DNA of 16,038 nucleotides, taken from NCBI GenBank assembly GCA_031285085.1, contig JAITWW010000016.1, positions 1 to 16,038 on the forward strand, read 5' to 3'. The stretch is from Candidatus Methanofilum arcanum (GTDB taxonomy: Archaea; Halobacteriota; Methanomicrobia; Methanomicrobiales; Methanospirillaceae). A program made the position numbers and the translations under genes. Below, piece after piece: positions 1 to 7,248 of the stretch. Under the pieces are notes generated by a model. It had not been told where the DNA came from. It made no database searches and was given only the letters and a program-made list of their open reading frames with translations. Every line of letters starts with the position of its first letter. Within the stretch, counting starts at the first letter, position 1.

Positions 1-1563
1 CCCTTTTGAGATCATCATATCATCAATGCGAATCAGCATACTAACAACCTCTTCTGAACTCTGAATTGACTGACGCTTTGAACGAAGTGGCTCTAGCACT
101 CCTGCTTGAACCATGTCAACAAGCTCGCCTGTGTAGACATTGAGTCCAAGGTTTTTCTCATTGTTTGCATGAGCTCGCTTCAGCTCAACAAGTTTATCAA
201 TCTGATTTAATCCTGAATTCTCTGCAAGAGTCAGAGGGATAATAGAGAATGACTCTGCATATCCTTCAATTGCAAGCTGCTCGCGGCCACCAACCTTGGT
301 AGCATACTCCCGAAGTCTTATAGCAAGCTCTGTTTCAACCGCTGCACCACCGGGAACGAACTTTCCATCCTCCATTGCATCCATAACAACTCTTGTTCCA
401 TCAACGATAGCACGGTCCAGTTCATCAACAAGGTAATGAGAGGTTCCACGCAGAAGAATGGTTACTGTTTTTGGATTTTTGCAACCATCAATACGAACCA
501 TATCTGAGTCTTCAAACTCATAGGCGTTCTCTGCCTCTCCAAGAACATCGAGGTTCAGTTCTGAAGCTTTGTTTACCACAGTTGCACCAAGAGCACGCGC
601 TGCAAATTTCAGATCGCTCTCAGGCACATCTTCACATGCAAGTACGCCACCTTTCGCAAGATAATACTGAACAGGATCTGCAATTCCTTTCTGGCAGAAG
701 ACAACATTTGCTCCAGATGCAATAATAGCATCAGCCATTGCTTTCATGGTTTCATTTTCTTGGTCAGAAAATGCTTGAAGCTGTTCTGTGGTACTAATTT
801 TGATCTTAGATTTGACCTCAGTTTTGTTTATGGCAAGGGGGCCAACAATGAGTGCAACCTTTGCATCAGTTATCTTTTTTGGCATTCCACTGTTGACACG
901 CTTCTTATCGATTAAAATACCTTGAATAAGCTCTGCGTCATCCATGGTTGCACCGAGGTGTTTTTTAATCTGAACATCGTCCTCATTGACGTTGACCTTG
1001 TCACCATCCCGCTCTGCAACCGCCATAACAGCATCGACTGCAATAACTCCGATTTTGTCTTTGACTGCTTCAATGGACTTGCCAGTCATAGCAGTTGAGG
1101 AGATCTTCAAGAGAACATCCCGATCAAATGGATCGATGTCAATTGCCATCCCATCAAGAATCTCAAGTGCTTTTTTCATGCCCATATTGAAGCCTCGGCA
1201 GATAACTGAGGGATGAATCTTACGATTTAACATCAGCTCAGCCTGCTCCATAAGCGCACCAACCAAGACAACAGCGGTTGTAGTTCCATCTCCAACGGCT
1301 TCATCTTGAGTGCGAGAGACTTCAATAACCATCTTTGCACCAGGATGTTTGACAGATATTTCGTCGAGGATGGTAACGCCGTCATTTGTAATGACGACAT
1401 CGCCTGTTCCATCAACGAGCATTTTATCCATTCCCCTTGGACCAAGCGTTGAACGAACTGCTTCTGCAATTGCTTTTGCAGCTGCGATATTGGAACGCTG
1501 TGCTTCATATCCTTGAGTTCGGTCCACATTTTCACGTAATATAATAACTGGTTGTTGTTGCAT
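1..1563 (-). CDS. Thermosome subunit (group II chaperonin), C-terminus cut by window edge
   Basis: ATP-driven cytosolic folding chamber subunit of the archaeal CCT/TRiC type. The reading frame is open from ATG at 1563 to base 1, giving 521 codons; the family is usually about 540-555 residues, so only the C-terminal tail is missing. The N-terminus reads MQQQPVIILRENVDRTQGYE, followed by the TLGPRGMDKM loop (about residues 39-48), the nucleotide-binding GDGTTT (91-96) and NDGVTIL (60-66), as in every group II chaperonin. The ATPase Asp is conserved (D388, in VDGTRVV). The apical-domain motif ILIDKKRVNSGMPKKI is canonical. The usual GGGA near residue 405 reads GGAA (FVPGGAAVETELA), a small variation. 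The start is fixed by a strong Shine-Dalgarno GAGG six bases upstream. The gene follows gfcR on the same strand but has its own TATA box, so separate, stress-responsive expression is likely (inference). Confidence 0.97.
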   Translation of the reverse strand, partial: MQQQPVIILRENVDRTQGYEAQRSNIAAAKAIAEAVRSTLGPRGMDKMLVDGTGDVVITNDGVTILDEISVKHPGAKMVIEVSRTQDEAVGDGTTTAVVLVGALMEQAELMLNRKIHPSVICRGFNMGMKKALEILDGMAIDIDPFDRDVLLKISSTAMTGKSIEAVKDKIGVIAVDAVMAVAERDGDKVNVNEDDVQIKKHLGATMDDAELIQGILIDKKRVNSGMPKKITDAKVALIVGPLAINKTEVKSKIKISTTEQLQAFSDQENETMKAMADAIIASGANVVFCQKGIADPVQYYLAKGGVLACEDVPESDLKFAARALGATVVNKASELNLDVLGEAENAYEFEDSDMVRIDGCKNPKTVTILLRGTSHYLVDELDRAIVDGTRVVMDAMEDGKFVPGGAAVETELAIRLREYATKVGGREQLAIEGYAESFSIIPLTLAENSGLNQIDKLVELKRAHANNEKNLGLNVYTGELVDMVQAGVLEPLRSKRQSIQSSEEVVSMLIRIDDMMISKG

Positions 1564-1565
1564 AT

Positions 1566-1584
1566 TGATCCTCAATGATCCTCA
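1566..1584 (-). promoter_or_regulatory. Duplicated Shine-Dalgarno region of the thermosome gene
   Basis: On the minus strand TGAGGATCA occurs twice, one base apart (1576-1584 and 1566-1574), just before the thermosome ATG. The copy nearer the ATG places GAGG six bases upstream, an ideal distance for archaeal translation initiation. The second copy may act as a standby site or be a chance duplication. Confidence 0.6.
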
Positions 1585-1610
1585 GATGTCGTAAATGTTG
1601 AATAGAGGTT

Positions 1611-1618
1611 CTATATAG
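1611..1618 (-). promoter_or_regulatory. TATA box of the thermosome gene
   Basis: CTATATAG lies in the 70-nt gap between gfcR and the thermosome gene, centred about 51 nt before the ATG. Transcription would begin near 1588 and give a leader of about 25 nt containing the Shine-Dalgarno sequence. No experimental support; position and sequence fit archaeal promoters. Confidence 0.55.
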
Positions 1619-1633
1619 GTGTTTCCATGAGCT

Positions 1634-2242
1634 TTAATCAATACGGGAGATACTGTACAAGCTATAGATATCTATCTCATCAATGCACTTGATTCCACGC
1701 TTATCAAAGAGTACACAACATCCAACAGGTGTGGCACCACGTGATACAAGGTACGTAATCACGTCATGTATGGTCCGTCCAGAGGTAATGACATCATCAA
1801 CAATGAGGCATGTCTCATCTTTGACTCCTGCAAAGTTTCCAGAGAGGGACCCAGTTATATGCTCAGCATTGTGCTTTGCAGGGTGAAATATGGCAAGTTT
1901 ACTTTCTAGCGTTGTTGCCATACATGTCGCAAGAGGAATACCAGAGATCGCGATTCCCACTATTGTTGTTGGAGGAGTTTGAAGCTTGGTATGAGTGGTA
2001 AAGAGGCGAGTAAGCATCATTGCAGATTGTTCAAGCAAGAGCGCATCACTGCTGACATTGGTCCAATCTATGTGTACATCACGGGGACTTTCACTGTTAT
2101 GAGTGCTTTTATTTTTGTCTTGAATGAGAAGCCAGGTCACGGTCTCAAGAGAGAGAGAGAGTTCATCTGCAATCTGTCCAGGGCTGTGACCTTCTGTGCG
2201 AAGATCTCTGGCTTTTTCAATGAGGTCGTCAAGAGATGTCAT
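1634..2242 (-). CDS. gfcR: GfcR-like PRTase-domain transcriptional regulator
   Basis: HTH plus phosphoribosyltransferase-fold regulator, often mislabelled orotate phosphoribosyltransferase. Numbering from ATG 2242 (202 aa): residues about 1-15 form a helix (MTSLDDLIEKARDL), an HTH follows (GHSPGQIADELSLSLETVTWLL, about 18-39), and the C-terminal two thirds is a PRTase domain with the PRPP-binding motif CLIVDDVITSGRT (D149, D150). In Haloferax the family activates glycolytic genes; methanogen homologues are presumed to sense PRPP or a related metabolite (inference). An in-frame ATG at 2275 would add 11 residues, but the TATA box at 2265-2270 lies 25 nt before 2242, implying a leaderless start there, and homologues begin near this Met. 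It is transcribed away from the PKD gene and precedes the thermosome gene by 70 nt. Confidence 0.85.
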   Translation of the reverse strand: MTSLDDLIEKARDLRTEGHSPGQIADELSLSLETVTWLLIQDKNKSTHNSESPRDVHIDWTNVSSDALLLEQSAMMLTRLFTTHTKLQTPPTTIVGIAISGIPLATCMATTLESKLAIFHPAKHNAEHITGSLSGNFAGVKDETCLIVDDVITSGRTIHDVITYLVSRGATPVGCCVLFDKRGIKCIDEIDIYSLYSISRID

Positions 2243-2260
2243 GAGTTGTTCCAGCTGTTG

Positions 2261-2272
2261 TATGTATATATG
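2261..2272 (-). promoter_or_regulatory. TATA box of gfcR
   Basis: CATATATACATA on the minus strand; the TATATA core at 2265-2270 is centred about 25.5 nt from the A of ATG 2242. This predicts a leaderless transcript and argues against the upstream ATG at 2275, which would overlap the TATA box. Confidence 0.55.
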
Positions 2273-2430
2273 CATAGTACTTTGTGTAAATAGAACATAT
2301 GTGTGCTGTTCACTTCACTCCACTCAGGAATCTTTATCCCTTTTTACGTTGAAAATTCAATATATTGGAATATCAGAGCACTGCAGGACCCCGCTCATGT
2401 CTACAGGAAGATGTATTTTTGGGGTTGACT

Positions 2431-2445
2431 ATTTTATAAGGTGAA
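2431..2445 (+). promoter_or_regulatory. Promoter and ribosome-binding region of the PKD-repeat gene
   Basis: ATTTTATAAG (2431-2440) is a good TATA element and runs straight into AGGTGA (2439-2444), a good archaeal Shine-Dalgarno match 13 nt before ATG 2458. The two overlap and cannot both be used from this TATA box. Either the gene is leaderless, or transcription starts from the weaker GTATTTTT (2413-2420). The ATG choice is secure because it gives a clean signal peptide. Confidence 0.4.
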
Positions 2446-2457
2446 GTGTAATATATT

Positions 2458-5400
2458 ATGAATAGGAATAAGAACCATTTCTTGCTCCTCCTAGGGGGCA
2501 TATTGATCATTCTCATAACAAGCATGGGAGTGGTAGGTGCAGAAGAGGGAGATGAACACAATACATTAGACAATACATTAGACAGTGCATTAGACAGTGC
2601 ATTAGACAGTGCATTAGATGAAATTGATATCTGTGCTGATGGTTTAGTAGAGTTTGAGATCTTTCAGACGATGAGTGGTAGCTATGTCCCTATTTTAGGA
2701 GTAGATGTAAGCAAAAGTGAGGAGACTGGATTTTTCGTAACAATCAAAGACATAGTTCCAACAGATCCAGTTACCGCTGTTACATTTTATCTTCTCGATG
2801 ATAACACACAAGAAACCCTCATAGGACCAAAGGAACATGACGGTTTATCTCATGGAGCAGGTTTTGATACGGCATGGTACTATCAGAAATTTGAGACATA
2901 TGATCTCCAAAACCCAGGGGAACCAAAGGCAGGAAAGTACTATCGCACACAGGTGAACGTAACACGTAGTGATTCGAGCTGCGTTTTCATGAGTGAACCT
3001 TGGTTGGTATATTATCCAATAGATACAGAGTTCTTAGTAAACTATCCAGCATATACAGAACCCTTAGGAACCTATGAAGTATGGGGTAAGTACAAAGCAG
3101 GATCATCAATTCCAGTTACATTCAGTGTAAAACAACCAGATCATACGGTGCAAGCAGATCAATGCACATGGAGTTTTGAGTATGAGGGATTTGAAATAAA
3201 TACAGCATGTGATACACCTTACACTCATGAATATGCCACCGATTGGTTTTCCCCTGCAGCTCAAACAACAGAAGAGTACTATGTCACATTAGTGGCAAAG
3301 AACTCCACTACAGGAGATCTTGTACCACCAGGGGGCAGCACACATTGGGTCAAGCTTGTACCCATTCAGTTGACAATTACAGCAAGCTCAGAGACAGATA
3401 CTCCAGGTGGTAAGATTATGTTTGAAGGATCAACCTCATGGCCGCATGGATATAGTCACTGGGAGTTTGGAGATGGAAAATCAGTAGATGATACATGGAA
3501 CCCTGGGAGTCACCAATACCTTACACCTGATCTGTATACCGTCTCTCTCACACAAAGAGATGATAAAGAAAATCCACATAACGAAGTAACAGAAAAAATT
3601 CCGGTTCTGATCGCGAATCTCACTGAGGCAATTATCAGTACACCAAATAGCTGCAAGGTAGTATCATCTGAATCACCAATTGAGTATACATTTGAAATTG
3701 ATCAAAGTAAAGTTCCCCCACTCCCAGATACATGTGAGTGGGATTTTGGTGATGGTACCCCAAAAGAAACAGAATGCACACCACCTCCACACAAATACTA
3801 CGATGCTGGCCAGTATGAAGTAAATGTTACCATGACCAAAACAGCAGTGGGAGTCGAAGAGACATACACGTACTTTGCTTCTAAGACAGTAAACCTCGCA
3901 GCTGATGATAATATAATTGAAGCCCAGTTCTTCATAGATTATATCAGTGAAAATGAGATCGAAGTTCAAACAGGAAATGGATATGATGTCCCATGGAAAC
4001 TCGATTTTGGAGATGGAAGTGAACCGATAGAAGAAAATAATTGGCCTGTCGGCAGCGTAGTAGCGTACCAATACCAAAAATCAGGAAGCTTTCCAGTAAC
4101 CCTGACACTGATACCAAGTAGTGGATGTAGTGCTTCAATCACAGAAACAGTTACAGTTACAGTTACTATTGATGATAGCATTGACACAAACAAGCCTATA
4201 ATAACTGCAAATTCCTCAAGCGGTGTAATTCCACTCACTGTCGAATTCACCGGAAGCTCCAAAGACACCATGAGTGAGTGGAAGTGGTCAATAGGTAGGT
4301 ATGGAATCTCTATCGGTACAGGTCAAAATATCACATACACCTTCGATAAAGCAGGTACCTATCCTATCGTGCTGAAAACAAAGAGTGAGAAAGGTCGCAT
4401 TGGAGAGTCCAAGATATATGAGATTACCGTATATGATGATGTTGAGTTGAGCTTCACTGCAAATCCAAGTACTTCATGTAGCTCTTCGTTTTTCCCTATA
4501 GATTATGAAATCATTGCATCCAGTACAATAGCCAATCCAACCTATATTTGGACACTTCCAGATCCAGATAGACCAACAGAAACAGGAGAGTCAATCCAGT
4601 ACACTTTTACAGATGAAACACCTCAGACAATGAAGGTGGAGGTATTAGAGAACGGTGTTGTTGGAGAGTATACAGACACGGTTACACCAAGAGGAGAGAG
4701 TGTTGACTTTACATATACAATAGAACCTGAAAAAATCAGTTCAAAGGTAAGCAAGGCACGTGTGACTTTTAAAGGAGTCTCAAATGCAACAGATAGTCAA
4801 AGCTGGAACTGGGACTGGGACTTTGGAAACGGAAACAGTGCTTCTCTGCAGAATCCACCAGTGATCGATTATACAAAACCTGATGAGTACCTTGTTACAC
4901 TAACTGTAACAAATTCCTGCGGTGCAACAAAACAAATCAAAAAAACAATTAAAATCAAAGAAGAGCTGGAAGCAAACTTTACATACACTCCAACTGTTGG
5001 TCTCTTCCCACTCACGGTTCAGTTCACAGATACATCATATGGCTCACCAACACGATGGCAATGGGCTGGAGATGGATGGGGTGTTGCTACGCAAAACGTA
5101 ACATACACATTCGATACACCAGGAGAGTATGACGTCACCCTTACTATTTGGAAAGAATCTGATATGGATACGTTTCAAGATGTAATCAAATTAGCATTCC
5201 CAACGCCAACACCGACACCGACACCAACGCAAACAGCGACACCAACACCAACGCCAACGCAAACAGCGACTCAAACGATATCACCAACGAAAACACCAGA
5301 ACCAACGGCAACAGCGACTCAAACAATACTGCCAACGAAAACACCAGAACCAACAGCAACGCCAACGAAAACAGTAACGCCAACGGCAACAGCGATATCA

Positions 5401-5949
5401 ATAAATGCTAGTGAGCAGACTCATCTCGTTCAAGCATCATTTACAGCGGATCCAATGGTTGGCAAAGCACCTCTTGGTGTTCAGTTCACTGACACCTCTC
5501 TTGGATACCCAAATGAGTGGGTCTGGGAGTTTGGTGATCAAAGCGTTCCATCATATGTACAAAACCCATTCCACTACTTTGACGAGCCAGGAACGTACAC
5601 TGTCATTCTAACAACAACAAATAGTATAACAAAAGCACAAGATCAGATATCTGCCGAGATTAAAGTCACCGCTGACGGGTTATCAGAAATTACTTTTGAA
5701 GTAGAGGAGTATAGCGGAGCTGCACCACTTACGATCTTCTTTAAGGATAAGACAGATCCCGCATTTGAACCAACAAGCTGGCTGTGGAGTTTTGGGGATA
5801 GAAGCAATTCACTTGAACAAAATCCGATTCACACCTACAGAGATCCAGGTGCATATACCGTTACTTTGGAAGTCAAAAATAAGAAAGGAATTAGCCAAAC
5901 GATGAGAGTTGTGCATGTAACAGTGACAGACCCGCCAAGCACAGAGTAA
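2458..5949 (+). CDS. Secreted multi-PKD-domain surface protein
   Basis: A 1163-residue exported protein of beta-sandwich modules, likely in the cell envelope, sheath or matrix. Residues 1-28 are a signal peptide (hydrophobic LLLLGGILIILI core, cleavage after VVGA). Residues 35-55 are a TLDN/ALDS tetrapeptide repeat. Residues 56-305 are a unique N-terminal region whose last part looks like a diverged PKD fold. PKD-type modules follow at about 306-388, 392-482, 487-574, 580-659, 661-744, 750-834 and 838-911, then a Pro/Thr stalk (914-981), then two more (991-1071, 1078-1160). Hallmark W-x-FGDG strands are seen at about 335, 428, 514, 785, 1023 and 1109. There is no enzyme domain, PGF-CTERM-like signal or C-terminal membrane helix; the chain stops after DPPSTE, so it is either free or attached non-covalently. 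PKD domains mediate protein-protein or carbohydrate contacts; the actual partner is unknown. Confidence 0.9.
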   Translation: MNRNKNHFLLLLGGILIILITSMGVVGAEEGDEHNTLDNTLDSALDSALDSALDEIDICADGLVEFEIFQTMSGSYVPILGVDVSKSEETGFFVTIKDIVPTDPVTAVTFYLLDDNTQETLIGPKEHDGLSHGAGFDTAWYYQKFETYDLQNPGEPKAGKYYRTQVNVTRSDSSCVFMSEPWLVYYPIDTEFLVNYPAYTEPLGTYEVWGKYKAGSSIPVTFSVKQPDHTVQADQCTWSFEYEGFEINTACDTPYTHEYATDWFSPAAQTTEEYYVTLVAKNSTTGDLVPPGGSTHWVKLVPIQLTITASSETDTPGGKIMFEGSTSWPHGYSHWEFGDGKSVDDTWNPGSHQYLTPDLYTVSLTQRDDKENPHNEVTEKIPVLIANLTEAIISTPNSCKVVSSESPIEYTFEIDQSKVPPLPDTCEWDFGDGTPKETECTPPPHKYYDAGQYEVNVTMTKTAVGVEETYTYFASKTVNLAADDNIIEAQFFIDYISENEIEVQTGNGYDVPWKLDFGDGSEPIEENNWPVGSVVAYQYQKSGSFPVTLTLIPSSGCSASITETVTVTVTIDDSIDTNKPIITANSSSGVIPLTVEFTGSSKDTMSEWKWSIGRYGISIGTGQNITYTFDKAGTYPIVLKTKSEKGRIGESKIYEITVYDDVELSFTANPSTSCSSSFFPIDYEIIASSTIANPTYIWTLPDPDRPTETGESIQYTFTDETPQTMKVEVLENGVVGEYTDTVTPRGESVDFTYTIEPEKISSKVSKARVTFKGVSNATDSQSWNWDWDFGNGNSASLQNPPVIDYTKPDEYLVTLTVTNSCGATKQIKKTIKIKEELEANFTYTPTVGLFPLTVQFTDTSYGSPTRWQWAGDGWGVATQNVTYTFDTPGEYDVTLTIWKESDMDTFQDVIKLAFPTPTPTPTPTQTATPTPTPTQTATQTISPTKTPEPTATATQTILPTKTPEPTATPTKTVTPTATAISINASEQTHLVQASFTADPMVGKAPLGVQFTDTSLGYPNEWVWEFGDQSVPSYVQNPFHYFDEPGTYTVILTTTNSITKAQDQISAEIKVTADGLSEITFEVEEYSGAAPLTIFFKDKTDPAFEPTSWLWSFGDRSNSLEQNPIHTYRDPGAYTVTLEVKNKKGISQTMRVVHVTVTDPPSTE
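2561..2620 (+). repeat. 12-bp in-frame tandem repeat, five units
   Basis: Units start at 2561, 2573, 2585, 2597 and 2609: ATACATTAGACA twice, GTGCATTAGACA twice, then GTGCATTAGATG. The 12-bp period preserves the frame and encodes T/A-L-D-N/S tetrapeptides directly after the signal peptide. Near-identity of the units points to recent expansion; copy number may vary between strains. Confidence 0.9.
5197..5400 (+). repeat. Pro/Thr stalk-coding low-complexity repeat with a 48-bp tandem duplication
   Basis: Codons 914-981 of the PKD protein encode a Pro/Thr/Ala/Gln stalk, beginning with alternating PT pairs. Within it a 48-bp unit is tandemly duplicated (5263-5310 and 5311-5358) with only a few differences; each copy contains CCAACGAAAACACCAGAACC. 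Such stalks are extended and often O-glycosylated in archaeal surface proteins (inference); here the stalk separates seven proximal from two distal PKD modules. Confidence 0.85.
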
Positions 5950-5985
5950 GGCGGTATCAAATACGCAAATGAACAACCATTCGAC

Positions 5986-6047
5986 GGGTATGTAAGCAAA
6001 ACAAGCATACCCTAAGTAGTTTTACTACATTTTTTACCAAAAAATGT
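5986..6047 (+). terminator. Cluster of three hairpins after the PKD gene
   Basis: Three perfect inverted repeats follow one another: GGGTATG/CATACCC (5986-5992 with 6006-6012), GTAGT/ACTAC (6016-6020 with 6024-6028, loop TTT) and ACATTTTTT/AAAAAATGT (6027-6035 with 6039-6047, loop ACC). The last contains T6 on both strands, so it could end transcription of the PKD gene and of leftward transcripts. It starts about 35 bases after the stop codon. Confidence 0.5.
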
Positions 6048-6049
6048 TC

Positions 6050-6331
6050 CACCTGTAAAAATGGGAATCGTAGCTATGCAGCTGCGGTACCGCAATTTAG
6101 AGAGAAATTCATAGATCGAGAATGAACCCAAGTATCCAATTACCCATTGTGCTTCGCAGCAGACACAGACGCAAAGGTAACACTGCCATCATCGCTCCAG
6201 CTCATCCCGTTTCGCTTCTGCCTTTTTGCAACAACTATATCATTTGCTTCTTCGACAGGATTGCTGGAATTACGAAGCCTGCTATTGCTTCGTAGTAGCA
6301 GCTGATTGATAATAAGCCAATTTTACAGGTG
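6050..6331. mobile_element. Decayed, internally deleted insertion sequence (MITE-like)
   Basis: The ends form a 15-bp inverted repeat with one mismatch: CACCTGTAAAAATGG at 6050-6064, and CACCTGTAAAATTGG on the minus strand at 6331-6317. Between them lies the 3' end of a transposase-like frame on the minus strand, ending about 10 bases inside one terminal repeat, the normal layout of an insertion sequence. At 282 bp it has lost most of the transposase gene. I see no clear target-site duplication. The family is not identified. Confidence 0.6.
6074..6313 (-). pseudogene. Transposase C-terminal fragment with an internal stop
   Basis: On the minus strand one frame reads SNPVEEANDIVVAKRQK, then RNGMSWSDDGSVTFASVSAA, then KHNG, a TAA stop (6142-6140), and continues LDTWVHSRSMNFSL to a TAG at 6076-6074. 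A GMSWS-x2-GS motif followed by small hydrophobic residues, Asn and Trp resembles the C-terminus of several DDE transposase families (recalled pattern, not searched). The fragment is too short for the usual annotation cutoffs, starts abruptly near the inner edge of one terminal repeat, and has an in-frame stop, so it is dead. The upstream boundary is approximate. Confidence 0.5.
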
Positions 6332-6351
6332 AAAAAACTCTACCGACTCCT

Positions 6352-6376
6352 TCCAAGGTTAATTGATAACCTTGGA
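6352..6376. terminator. 9-bp inverted repeat between the element and the nitrilase gene
   Basis: TCCAAGGTT (6352-6360) and AACCTTGGA (6368-6376) form a perfect stem with a 7-base loop. It lies about 105 bases beyond the stop of the leftward amidohydrolase gene. It lacks an adjacent long T-run, so a role in transcript ending is only a guess. Confidence 0.35.
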
Positions 6377-6480
6377 GTACCCTTCATCATAGCCTCCTTT
6401 ATCATTCGTAAAAACACATTAAGCTGCATGTCAACTATCTTTTGAAAACCCCTTTTCTCTGCATTATTGCTTTTTACTGC

Positions 6481-7236
6481 TTACTTACTGTTCCATCTTC
6501 GATGAAATGCCTCTTTGGTGAGTTCAGCAATAATGAGTGTTTCATCAGAGCCTGCAGAGCACACACACTCTCCTTGAGGGGAAAAGACAACACTTTCCCC
6601 AGTATATGTATTTACAGGAGTTACTCCGGTATTATTTACACAGCCAATGTAGCAATTGTTCTCAACTGCCCTGCATCGTGCAAATAATGACATATATTGA
6701 ATAGTAGATACAGGCCATGCTATTGGAAGGAGAATCAGTTCTGCTCCAGCCATTTGGTATCTGCAAAAAACCTCGCAAAAACGAAGATCAAAGCAGATCG
6801 CAACACCCACCGAAAACCCATCAATGATTGCAAGAGCGTTTTGATCTTTCTCTCCAGGAGAGAAATACCGATCCTCATGCGCAGGATAAAAGAGATGTTT
6901 CTTTGAGTATGATAAAAGAATCTCTCCATGCTTATCGATAAGCACAGCAGTATTTCGTGGAAAATGTTCTGATTGTTCTCGAAATGAACCAAGCACAGCA
7001 ATGCCAATATCCCTTGCAATCTCACGAAACTGAGAGACAATTGAACCATCTATTGATTCTATAAAGTTCTGATTATCTGTTGGATCCCATCCAGTTGCAG
7101 CCTGTTCTGGAAAAGCAATGAGTGAAGCTCCTTTTGCTTTTGCATCAGAAGCATACTGATAAAATAAAGAAAAAGAAGCATCTGGATCATTCCAGAGCGG
7201 GTGAGTCTGAGCAAGTGCGATTCTCATCTGTTCCAT
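6481..7236 (-). CDS. Carbon-nitrogen hydrolase (nitrilase superfamily amidohydrolase)
   Basis: Cytosolic amidase of the nitrilase superfamily, which hydrolyses C-N bonds through a Glu-Lys-Cys triad. All three residues are visible: E44 in FPEQ, K112 in YSKKHLF and C148 in AICFDLRF. The 251-residue length is normal for a single-domain member. Closest in feel are omega-amidase/YafV and N-carbamoyl-type enzymes, but the substrate cannot be told. The frame starts MEQMRIALAQ; since family members begin at the first beta-strand (MRIALAQ), Met4 (ATG at 7227) is an equally good start, and neither has a Shine-Dalgarno sequence. The first ATG lies 12 bases after the peptidase stop on the same strand, so the two are probably co-transcribed. 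A functional link to a secreted peptidase is unproven. Confidence 0.88.
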   Translation of the reverse strand: MEQMRIALAQTHPLWNDPDASFSLFYQYASDAKAKGASLIAFPEQAATGWDPTDNQNFIESIDGSIVSQFREIARDIGIAVLGSFREQSEHFPRNTAVLIDKHGEILLSYSKKHLFYPAHEDRYFSPGEKDQNALAIIDGFSVGVAICFDLRFCEVFCRYQMAGAELILLPIAWPVSTIQYMSLFARCRAVENNCYIGCVNNTGVTPVNTYTGESVVFSPQGECVCSAGSDETLIIAELTKEAFHRRWNSK

Positions 7237-7248
7237 GGTATAAATTGG

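Larger units (their letters stand above)
5950..6480. other. Gap between convergent genes: hairpins and a decayed transposable element
   Basis: About 530 bases between the ends of two convergent genes, with no intact gene. In order it holds three hairpins (5986-6047), a 282-bp inverted-repeat-bounded element with a transposase remnant (6050-6331), another hairpin (6352-6376), and about 100 bases in which I see nothing. Confidence 0.7.

Noticed and set aside
1634..2242. Orotate phosphoribosyltransferase (pyrE)
   Set aside because: The N-terminal HTH and overall layout fit the GfcR regulator group rather than a biosynthetic enzyme.
5186..5401. Hydrophobic Leu/Val-rich frame on the minus strand
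   Set aside because: It is the antisense reading of the Pro/Thr stalk repeat; the composition is a by-product.
6039..6336. Target-site duplication around the decayed element
   Set aside because: A6 occurs near both ends but is not immediately adjacent to both terminal repeats, so it cannot be claimed.
6442..6687. Plus-strand frame over the amidohydrolase gene end
   Set aside because: It overlaps a gene with an intact catalytic triad on the other strand and has no family features.
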